Program-made: the position numbers and the translations under genes
The notes under the pieces: generated by a model
Database searches by the model: none
Seen by the model: only the letters and a program-made list of their open reading frames with translations
Told to the model about the DNA's origin: nothing
Origin: Liolophura sinensis
Lineage: Eukaryota > Mollusca > Polyplacophora > Chitonida > Chitonidae
Direction: 5' to 3'
Length of the DNA stretch: 64,000 nucleotides
Assembly (NCBI RefSeq): GCF_032854445.1
Contig: NC_088303.1
Location: forward strand, 4,969,501 to 5,033,500
Part shown: positions 45,701 through 57,700 of the stretch, piece after piece
How positions within the stretch are numbered: the first letter of the stretch is position 1
Layout: every line of letters begins with the position of its first letter

Positions 45701-48700
45701 GATTACATGCCATGACATCTTCTTACCATAGCTACAAGTCTATAGAGCTACATCAGTGTCAAGACATCTGTCTTAAACCAAGGTGAAATGATAAAGATTG
45801 AGATAGTCTGAATTGCTTTCCTAAGTTGTGCAAAAATTACAGTTTATTTAACATAATGTTGAATGTTTTCAATATGGAAAGGAAAATTTTCTGTCCTTTT
45901 CACTTTTGCCTGGTTTGGCGTCACACAAGAACACATGGCATCACCTGTCGTTGACATATAGGCAAAAAGGACACCGTATTTTCAAATGTTATTGGCATCA
46001 TTAAAGCATGATTGTCATTGGCGACATATCTGCTTATCTGACATATCAACTCCACCTCATATAAGGGATGTTATTACGCCACACCAGATAAGTTCCACAC
46101 AAACTGCCAAGGTTTTTGGTATTCCGGACACTTCAGTTATAGGGGTTAAATAGTTATCTTTGTTCCATAGCATTTCCATCACATTAGCATTTCCGTCACA
46201 TCATGGTAATATTTCTACCCTGTTTCAGCTGGGAAAACTTGAATAATGGGATTATTTAAAACTGCTGATCTTTTTCTGTGCCAACATGTACGTGTAAATT
46301 TCCAACATTCTGGCCTCAAACATTGACTTGTGTCAGTACAATACATGTAGGCGCTACTAAGCGTTCAGGTATTCAGCTGTGTTAATACACAGTAGCCTTA
46401 TGTATGTGTACAGTGTATTTACTGGCCACAACCGAGATGTGGAGCATGTCTTTATCTTGTTGACCAGCATGTAACTTGTAGCAACACTTACATGTAGCAT
46501 TTCACAGAAATGTGAATGGCCTGGTACGTGCAGATTTCTCTGTTAAACACGATGAAACAGTTTGTCAAGAAAGAATAGAAGTGTTTAAGTCAGTGTATAA
46601 AGGGGAGTTATTACTTTACAAATGTGAGAAGCATGTATGTTTTGCATAGTACCTGTTTTCATATAGTCAGAAATATAGCAGATTTGTTTATTTATTTTGA
46701 TTGGTGTTTTATGCCATGCTCAAGAATATTTCACATATACAACAGCAGCCAGCATTATGGTGGGAGGAAAGTGGGGGAGCCTGGGATAACCCATGACCAT
46801 CCGTAGGTTGCTGCCCATGTAATAGCCCTAGAGGGTGAGAGGAAAGCACACAGAGAAATCAGTAGCAACTTCCACATGTACATCCATATGTCTGGAATGG
46901 AGGTAGATGTACCCGATACACTGGTAGTACATGCACCATACACTCGCACTTGCAGGGCATGTTCTCCTGGCGGAGAAGACAACTGCATGGCATTTCCAGG
47001 TTCTAATTTCCAGGGCAAAGTCATGTTTGTGAGATGAACTGTCACACAAAATTTCTTGGCTGGATAAAAATCCTGATTGATAATTTTCCCAAGAAACAGT
47101 GTTGTTATATTAACTAGTGAAATAAACAGGAATGTGGCCAGTGGCGATCAGTTGACCTGTGCCAGTGTATGCTCCCATGAGATAGCTTGGTGAATGTCCC
47201 CTCAGATGTACTGACCATGTTTTATAATAGATCACCCACAGAATTTATACTGTCTGTGTTTGTTGAGACTAGGGCAAAAAAGACATGGATATGTAACTGT
47301 TGGAATTCTAATAGCATGCAAAGTCGCCCATTTACTTGTAGATAGATCAAGTACATGTAAACAGTGGTTAACTTGTCTGTCATAAAAATAACACCATTAT
47401 AGCAATGATCATGGTTGTGTGTATTATTGTACTGTCATGGGCTTGTGCATTCATGGGTTTGTGTATTGTTGCATTATCATGGGCTTGTGCCTTTAGGGTT
47501 GTATGTGTTATTGTACTGTCATGGGCGTTTACCTTCAGCAGTTTGTGTATTATTGCACTGTCATGGGCATGTGCCTTAGTGTGCTGCCATGTGCTTATAC
47601 CATCATGGTTTTGTGTATTGTTGTATATACTTGTAGATGTATACAATATTGTGTATTATTATATGCAGATGGGCTTGTACCATCATGATTTTGTGTATTA
47701 TTGTATACACATGAGCTTATACCTTCATGATTCTGTGTATTATTTTATACACATGAGCTTATACCTTCGTGGTTCTGTGTAGTATTGTATACACATGAGC
47801 TTATACCTTCATGACTCTGTGTAGAATTGTATACACATGGGTTTGAACAATTACATTCATGGTTATGTGTAATATTGTATATACATGGGCTTGCTTATTT
47901 ATTTGATTGGTGTTTTATGCAGTACTCAAGAATATTACACTCGTGGAAATTCCAAGACCATCCGCATGTTGCTGAAAGACCCTCTCATGCATGCCTGGAG
48001 AGGAAGCTGGCATGAACTGAACTTGAACTCATAGCAACCACATTGGTAAGAAGCTCTTGGGTCATTGTGCCGCGTAGGCATGCTATCTACCTTGGCCACG
48101 GAGGCCCTTGACAAGGTGTTATGAATGATTGTAAGCTGTGAATGTAAGACTTATTTCTATAGTAATATCTAGTACAAATGTTCTAGGTGACCTTCGTCGT
48201 CATATGACTGAAAAATTGTTGAGTACCACATTAAACCCCAAGCACTCACTCACTCACTCGCTCTAGGTGACCTGTTTTCTCCCCTTTATTGTTTGGGTAT
48301 TTTCAGGCTACATGATGTGGGAACGAACAGCTCCTGGATGTACATTACGCACTGCAGGGTGTCTAGACTGGTACATGTGACTGTAAGAGGAGGCCTGACC
48401 CCGAAGAACACACCTGACTCAATCTGTACACTGTACAATTAGTCATGATGTGTATGCTCAGTGACTGAGTACATGTCGGAGGCTGTATGGTCAAATCCAG
48501 CTGTTGCTGAATAGGCTACAGCTTTATATCAAAATGGTTGTCAGTAGCTGGCAAAGGAGGTGGCTTACACTGTGCACTCTCCTTTCCTCCACCTATCATC
48601 CTGGCAACCATCATACTTGTATACACTGTAGTAAGTGTATAAAATTCTTGAGAATTGTGTTAAAACACCAAAATCAAAAAACACCATCAGATAGATTCAT

Positions 48701-51700
48701 TATAAACTGAAAAAGCTAGGGAAGGAGGAAATGTGGATTTGTATACGTTACGCTTCAGTATAGAAATTACGTTATTGTGTCATATCATGATACATACAGA
48801 TAAGCTAAACTGATATGTATGCACAGATTATAAATATCCTAGTATTATCCACTAACTCTTGGGTGTGTGAACGCCCTGTCTACTGCCGACAATCTTGTCT
48901 TGTATTTAAAAGACCATGAGCAGCTGTATCAATATGCGGTATTCTATCGTACGGTGTTTATTTTTAGGCCATATGTCTGTTGTTACTTCCTGATTGAGGG
49001 TCTAGGTATTTCTTTATAGATACATAAGTGTGTATGTGTATGAACATGTATGATATGCTCTGCCCAGTTTCCTCCCATGGCATAAGTGAAATATTCCAGA
49101 GTTCGGTGTAAAACACCACTTAAATAAATTAATAAACCTGTATGCTGTGTGTGTGGAAGTAGCTACATGTATAGAATTACAGTGGCTGGACAGTTCCTTA
49201 TGTAGGCTGATACAGTAGTGGGAAGTACCAGTAGTGTCTTATAGTTCATGTACACTGTGGCAATCTACATTCGCAAGTTCAGGTCTTTACCTGAGCCACT
49301 GTGTGGCTATTCTTACCTGCACTTTGAATACTTCAGCAACCTTCATTATCTTCAATCTGTCTGCAAATAGTTCCTTGAGTGGATTTTATCAGTTCATTGT
49401 TGCTGTTGTGCATCAGATGTAGAAATTTACACTTTACATTTATTCCTATCATTGTCTTAATTTTTTTTTCCCATTATTAGAGAATTTGTCATGTTTCTCC
49501 AAGAGTTGGATTTGAGCCTTGGTAAGGTCCCATACAGTTACTGTAGTGAGAGTCACTGAGACACTGATTGGTTAGGGTCAAACCTATTGGTTATATGAGT
49601 GCATACAAGTACATGTATATAGGATGTGATCAGATGGCTCAAAATCGTCCTTGCAAAGGTAGGAGTGAGCAATACATGTAGACTACACAGCTGGAGCAGG
49701 TTCTCTGCATGGTTACTATTCGGGCTGGCTGTTATAACTGTGATCTTCTGGAAAGCTCCCTAATCATTCATCATAGAGACCACAGGTTCAAATCCAACTC
49801 TTCCAAGTTTGAGCATTACATCAAGAGGTTTTTGACATACATATAGGAGGGGGCCTTCGTGGCTCAGTTGGTTAGCGCATTAGGGCAGCGTAATGACCCA
49901 GGAGTCTCTCACCAATGCGGTTGCTCTGAGTTCAAGTCCAGCTCATGCTGGCTTCTTCTCCGGCCGTACGTGGGAAGGTCTGTCAACAACCTGTGTATGG
50001 TCGTGGGTTTCCCGTGGGCTCTGCCCGGTTTCCGCCCACCATACTGCTGGCCGCCGTCGTATAAGTGAAATATTCTTGAGCACGGCGTAAAACATCAATC
50101 AAATACATAAATAAATAAACATACGTATAGGTTTATGCATGGTGTACCTCGGTTCATCTACCTGTACACCTGATGGCAGTCATTTGTGAAAAATTTCTGA
50201 GCATGACATTAAACACCAGTCAAAATAAATAAATACATGTACTGGTAGCTAAAAGGTCTTAAACATAAGCAAGAAACGATGAATAAGTTTTAAAGCAAAC
50301 ATAAAGTCAGCCACTAAAGCGGAATTTATTAATAAAGTAGTATTCTAGAGATGTTTTAAAAATATTTAAGAAATTCTACACAGCTTATCAACAAAAAGCA
50401 AAAAATCATCAGTACCTAGCCACTGATTTGGTGACGCCGCTTTGCAATGTTATAGCTATCTAGAGTGAGGTCACAAAACCTAGCAGCTCTCCCATACCAT
50501 CGGGGTTAAACAATGTGACAATGAGAAAATACAAAAACGCCTGATACCCAATCAAAAAGTCTTTGATGTTAAAGTCACAATATAGTTTTCTTCTTCTCTC
50601 GAGGCGGTTTTCTTGCCAGTTTACCCTGGTAAGTTAATGCTGACTCCTGCCCAACATGTACACATTGTGACACAGGCAGCCCTTTTCAGTTCTCTGCTCA
50701 TAAATGTGTGGTTCAAAATGCATCAGTTTAACACTTAAACTAACTGTAAAATGCAGTTTATTACATCAATATTTGTTCATGCGCTATAAGAAACCACACT
50801 GACAATCGAGAGCTAATAGGTTTTTTGATGTGACAGCCAATTATCATGTGATGCATTCAGCGCTAGTGATTGGCCAAGTTCAAAAAGGCTTCTACAACAT
50901 GGCTACTCGGAGTGAATTGTTCATCAGTGTCACATCCCCAGTGTTGAACTTCATTTTCTCTGGCTTGAAAACTTTATTGAGTTTTTTACATATTTTTCTG
51001 TGATAACTGTGTCCTGTATCATATGTTCTATGTATATATAGTGGGAGACTTCACCTTAAGCATTAATGTGTTTTCATATTATACCGTCATGGTTGTAAAT
51101 CCACGTATCTAAGAGTGAGTGAGTGAGTGCTTGGGGTTTAACGTCGTACTTAGCGATTTTTCAGTCATATGATGACAAAGGAATCTTTAGAATGCATGTA
51201 ATGTACCTCCTTGTCACAGGACAGATTTCCACTGCTCTTTTAACTAGTGCTGCTTACCGAAGGTAAGTAAGCCGACCAGACCGAGCCAGTCGTTGCACTA
51301 TCCCCTTCATGCTGAACACCAAGCAAGGAAGCTGGAACATCCTCTTTTAAAGTCTTAGGTCTGACTCAACCCAGGATTGACCCTGGATCTACCGCTTCCG
51401 AAGCAGATGCTTTACCAACTGTGCTAGCGGGGCCGGTCACGTATCTAAGATGGAAGAACTGGAAGAACTGGAATAATGCTGGTATCAAATGAGTTTTTCC
51501 GAAGAAAAAAAAAAAATGAATTAGGAAGTAATTTTCCTGCTTATGGAGTGTGGAATGTTTTCCTTTGTGCCTTACTGTGGGATAGGCTACATGTGCTACA
51601 CTGTATCTCGCCGAAAATCTCGGGTACGGCTAAATTACTAATTTTGCCTGATTGGGAGAGTTTTTGATCTGTAGAAATACAAAGGTTTGCTGGAAAGTGG

Positions 51701-54700
51701 CGTGATCTTTACTGGTCATGATGGTATGACTTTCAGTGTCAAAAGGCATATTTTGTTTGCCTTAAGTTTAAAGATGCATTTTTTCATGCAAATTATGACG
51801 GTCAGTTTATTATTTTGGCCCTGTAGCTTGACTGAATAATGTCATTTGTAGTTTCTCCTGGATCACATTGGCTTTAATTTAGCTGAAGTTGTTTTTTTCT
51901 CTTGCTGGTAACATTTGTCGTATGTGGATTGTGGTTAAAGTTTCAAAGATATCTAATTAAGAAAATAATTAAAGCTAAAACTTGGTGAATGCTTTCTGTT
52001 TTGTGGTAGTTTTTTCTGGAATGTTTCAGTAGACTGTCCTAAAGCCATTAATCTAGAGCTTTATACACATGTAGACATATAATCATTATAAAGGTCGAGA
52101 AGTGTTCTTCAGTCACCGTAGAAACCAGGTGGAAATATTAAAATGATGTATTAAACGCATACCCTATGGAACATAGCTGCATGTAACACCACAGCTCAGA
52201 AACATTTACTACAAAAAACACTATTTAAAAACCTATATGAAGTGAAGTGTGCTCAAAAAAAACTAATCTTTGGCAGTTTCAGTATAATTTTCCTGATGTT
52301 ACATGATAATACATGCATTCCTTCTGTGACAATGAATCAGGCAGCTGTGATGTTGAGTTATGCTGGAAGGACGTCATGCTAGTACGACATCATTTTGTGG
52401 CTACACATCAGTGATGGGTGACATCGAGGTCTCTTGCATGATGTCACACCAGGCAAGATTGGAAATGACAGAAAAACTTTTGTTTCCTTATTATCTTCCA
52501 AAATTTACAACAGCAGTTGACAACAATGGATTTTTTTTTTTTACAATTTAGGAAGGTAATTTAGACTATCTTCATTCTTATCATTGAACTCTACTCTTAA
52601 GATATTTGGAGTCTTGAAACTGGTGTAACTCTTTAGAGTATGCCTGTTTTGACAAGTTCTTTATAAACTAGCCATATTTAGACAGCAGTAAAATGTTGGT
52701 GTTTGTGGATAGCCTGATCTGTGGTGGAGGTCCAAGCAACTTTTTTGACCATTGTCCATCCTCTACAGTGTACAAGGAAACTTGCAGCTACATGTACATG
52801 TAGGTACTGCAGATCTTGTAACAGTGCATGTTCATGCAGCTCTCCACAGCTCACTTGCTTCATAATAGACTTTCTAGGTGCAGTAGCCACATTTCCAGTG
52901 TTTTAACTTAAGGGGGAGAAGTTTTTAAGGCCAGTGCTTTGATGGGGCTAGTGTTTGATCGTGTTTTCTGAGCACTTGGCATGTGCATGTGGCCACAGCA
53001 TACTGTGTCCCTTGTCGTACTTGTCAGGGAGGATTAGTGGGCAGGTAAGGAGCGATGTTTGCCGGGATACAGGCTGACATGCAGGTAAATCCTCACCGCT
53101 ATTTGCTTGCTTTCTCTTATTTTGTGGCTTTACCCTAATACAGCTGATCATTCATAGGAGTGCATGGTTATAGGAACAGAGTCTGTCCCTGTGATTAGAT
53201 CATTCCTATAATCTTTGTTAGACTTCATGACAGCTGACAGCAAGTCTACCTGGTGGAATTATTCAGGTAAATCTTTTCCATAATAAGTATCCATGTGTAA
53301 TCACTTACATGTACAGGTGCTGCTACATTTCCTATAGTGCATCTACACTGCAGCACTGTACACGTGCAAGCATGTGGTTTGAACCATTGTAGTTAGTATG
53401 GGTTTTTTTTAGACATTTACAGTTGTCTTGGTAACTGAGTGTGTTTTTATGCGACAGATTCCAGGTGAATGTAGACTGGATCGAGGATTTCCACCTTAGA
53501 ATATATGGTGAAACTGTGAATTGATTTGCAGGAAATAGTATTTGTCGAAAATTTGGAAATTAGACATATTAAACTAGTTTTGTTTTTCTCATTAAATGAA
53601 ATGTATGGAAATTCCTTGTGAAGAAGGGATAATTTATTGTTTTTGGATATACATGTACATGAAGATATAATTGACAAAGAGCACTGTAGATGTACCTGTA
53701 TAAGTGACAAGCTGCAGATACAGTGAAATGCTTGAAAACCCTTGCATTGTAATTAAACGACAGGTCGTATGTGATACGTGTTTAGTTAGGAGACTCCCGT
53801 AACAGAATCTGTTACGGGCTATGCACAGTATAATAATGTTTCATGGTTGTGCCTTTGTGCATGGCAACATTAAATACCTCCTAGTGCACTGCCTGAAATA
53901 TGGTATACTTAATATGTTCATTATGTACCCTAATTCTTCAGCCTTTTCACATATCAAAATTCAGTGCAATTTATGCACACTATTAAGTTGATTTTGGAGA
54001 CAAAACTACATTGCAGGGTGTTCAAAAAGGGCAAGCAGCAGGCTTCAGACAGCTGTCTACAGCAACCGCGTAGCCGCTTACTTTGAATATTTTTACTATT
54101 TCAGTCAGTAGTAATTGTGACATTTTTACTTTCAATTCAGCCGCCTACTTTTGAACTCTGACCTCCTTTTTCAATTTTAAATGAAAACCCTGCATTGAGT
54201 GGATTGGCCAATTTCAGGGCTTCACTCAGTGTTGACTAGGTCTAATTATTCAACACAGAATAATACGTTCCGAATATGCTTGAATGAACACCTTACGGAC
54301 ATGGGAAAAAGTTGATTACATTATTCAGTGAATTAGTGTTGCTGTAGTATGTGGGTTTGTGTATGTGGCAGACCCCTCGATGTTTGCTGTATTCAAACTT
54401 CACATCAGGACGTATGATCATCATGTACATGGCTAAGTAATTGAACAAATGATTATGACTTAACGCCGCATCAGCAATATTCAAGTAATTGGTAGTGAGA
54501 AAGTTAACCTCATCAATTAAAGCTGTAAAAGGGAAAATAGAGTATCATTATCATTATCATTAACTATGGATTTCAAAGAAAACAACATTAACTCTGTCTT
54601 TTCCCCCATCTCTTTTAGGCTTTTGCTGCTTGTCGCCTTTTTGTGCTGTCAGCCAAAGTTCCCACAAAAGTAAGTACATATAGAGGGTGTTTTGAATAAG

Positions 54701-57700
54701 GCTTATTATGGTGTGATCAGTGTATGATCATCAGTTACAGTTAAATCGGAAAATTGCATTACATCTACATGTACAAATGTCTTTTTACCCCAGTTCTTCT
54801 CATTTTGGGGGCACCTGGTCAGCTCTTTGTAGCCAATATATACATGTATTTGTAGGTATATTTTTTTCCCCTTTTTTTCACATTGTTAGTCAATCTAATG
54901 AACAACATAATCATATCTTTACTTTCCAAAAAACTGGAAGAGAAATGTAATTCTTTGCTTTCAGCACTACTAATACCTGTGCTAAACATTGGAAGATCTA
55001 GGGTAATGTGAATTGTGTACACCAGTCATTTTCCGATATGATAGTTATCTGTGTATGCTACATTGTGTTCTGTGTTATTTGGGGTCATGTTAATGATACA
55101 TGTGCATGCACCAGTGTAGGTAGGCACTCAGCTGGGAAAATTACATGGTCAGGGTCATTGATTTCTGTTGAACAAAAATATACTACCCTTATTTTATGCC
55201 GCAAAAGAAGAACACTTTATCATGAAAGCATCATTGACATGAATGTGTTGGTTAAATGTATGTACAGTATGTCAGTGGCTGTGAGTTCAAGTCCAGCTCA
55301 TGCTGGCTTCCTCTCCGGTCATATGAGGGCAACTAGCTGATGGTGATGGGTTTCCTCAAGTCTGATTTTATCTCACCATAATGGTGGCCAACGTGGTATA
55401 GGTGAAACATTCTTGAGTACATTATAATCAGATATTTCAAAACGGTGCAGTCTTTCTTGTTTGTTAATACTCTCACAAAACGCCCTGATTATGCATTCTG
55501 TTTGTCCTGAGTCAGTTGCAAAAAAGTCAAAAGGACATTCAACCATATAAACTGACAACCATTGTGTAAGTGAACCATAGCATTAAACAAATTAGATAAA
55601 CAGTTAGATGAACAAATCAATTGTCAATACTCATACTTTTTTCATTCTTATACATTTACATGTATTTATATTGTTCTTAAACATATTGAGAGAAACATTT
55701 TATTGCATATTCCGTATTTTGAGTGCACTTGAATGTGATGAGATTCATGATGTTGTACTTCATTTTGAGTGGTGAATGTATCTTGTTGACAGGTAGATTT
55801 CAGCGTCCATTATCTGGATATTCAAGCAATTGAGAGCAGAAGATTAAACCAGGTATGTTTATGTATGAAATGTAGCAAAATTTTTAATTTTCTAATTATT
55901 GAACTTGGCCAACCAATCACTGTGTCATATTGTACCAAATTGACATTATAATCGCATAGGTTTTGTCAACTTAATTATGCCTAACCTGGTAATAATCCTT
56001 GTGAGTAAATACTGACACTGACAGTCATTGGCTGTTTATAGAGTAAAATATCCTGCAGAAATACTTGTATATGATGGTGCGTATTTATTTTTGTGGTTTT
56101 TTTTTTAGACTTTTCATACAACGCTTGAAAGGTGAAAAGGATGGTGGTGGTGGCAGATTTAAAACTTATTAAATATTTGAAATAAAGACTAATACTTTGT
56201 AGCCTATTACTACAAGTTTGAAGACATAACCAATTAATGACATAAAACTCAATGACATGACAAAGTGAGGAGCCGTGGTTTCCTCCAGGCCAGGTGAAAA
56301 TTTTATATGTTACAGAGTTAACCATCATTGAAATAAACACAGAAATGCCACCAGATGATGATCGCAGAAATGTTGTTGTGGTTGCAGCTTTCTCTTTCTG
56401 TTGGAGACAAGACTCATGTATTTTGTTCCCTGGAGACGGACACAGAAGAGATCAATCACATGATCATCCATATCGGGACGTCGCTGAAACAAATCTTTCC
56501 ATCATTCCCTTTAGAGTGAGTCATGAGACATATCACGTGACCTACTCCTTACAGCACAATTGTTACTCGTTACACATGCTTTACATCACTTCCACCACTA
56601 GACAAGCTTGACCTTTGAAGCCTGTACGACGCACGTAGGCTTCTTCAGACTTAGCCTCATGCAGAATTATTTAATGAGCACACAACCGTAAAATTGTTTC
56701 ACTTGTTAGTTAGAATCCTTTTTGCATACATTAGATAAGAAGAATGCATATGTATCTAGAAATAATTAAAGGTTGAAACAAAGTTTTTGTGTTTTCTGAC
56801 TTTACTTCCTTAATCAGTGACCTAGATGTTGTTCAAGATTTCTGTACAAAATTTGCTCATGGTGGCAGTGATGTAAAGCGAACACATGCGTTGTAAGGAG
56901 TACATATCCTAATAACTTTGTTATAAGCTTTGTTGTTTACAACCATCAGGAAAAGAAACAAGTGCTTTCACTGTGACTTGGGTATTACATAGTTATATTT
57001 CATATTCTAACAGTATAATTCAGATGGTGTGCTTTGGAAAGAGGAGTTATCTCCCCCTCGTTTCTAAACCGCTGTTATGGGATGAAACCTATTTAAAAAC
57101 GCAGTTAACTGTGTTCCAGAAGGAAAGTTTCAATCCCAAAAAATGATAACAAACCTTGTGAACAAATCTATACTTTTATCAAGAAACTTTAGTAAAATGC
57201 TTATTGTCGTCTTGAAAATGAACTTGTCATACTCAAGGCATTTATTGTTAGAAGATTTTTGTATGCTATGCTTTTTTACTGTTATGTCTGAGTGGGCCCT
57301 TATCACAGATTTATAAATTTTTCAGTATCACTTAGGCAAAAATTGTGAATTGAAGTTGTGCAGTTTCTCTGAATTTCAGACCTTGATTTCATTATTTGTG
57401 ATCTCTTTAAGGGTCAGATGATGGTTTGATACATTCTTCTATGTCTTTACATGCACATGTGAAATCATGATTTGATGAACTCCTCTGTCTCTGATCTGTC
57501 CTCCAAGTCTCAGATTATCAGCTGTTTTTTGTCTGCATTTGATACTTTATTCTGCATTTGATACTTCATCTGCATTTACAGACGACTTATCAAGCGCATT
57601 GAGGTGACTCCTCAGGAGCGCCTCAAGGTGATGTATGACATGATGAAGGGCATAGAGAAGAAGGATGTGGGGCCCTGTGGGGGGTTCTCTCATATGTATG

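Larger units (their letters stand above)
38865..54618 (+). other. CARMIL intron 2 (15.8 kb)
   Basis: The peptide joins ...KVENKIL to AFAACRLFVL... with no gap relative to human CARMIL1, so no exon is missing. The intron carries several SINEs, a 28-bp minisatellite, a degenerate repeat near 47.4-47.9 kb and a nested MITE pair. Long stretches (38.9-43.9, 45.2-46.6, 51.5-53.9 kb) show nothing I can name. A 177-codon open frame at 40506-41039 has no recognisable homology. Confidence 0.8.

Noticed and set aside
51360-51437. tRNA gene on the minus strand (CGG anticodon-like loop)
   Set aside because: It is the head of a full SINE flanked by a 13-bp target duplication, not a free-standing tRNA gene.
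56294-56611. 105-codon plus-strand frame overlapping CARMIL exon 5
   Set aside because: Different frame from the conserved exon (56388-56515); homology and splice phases fix the true frame.
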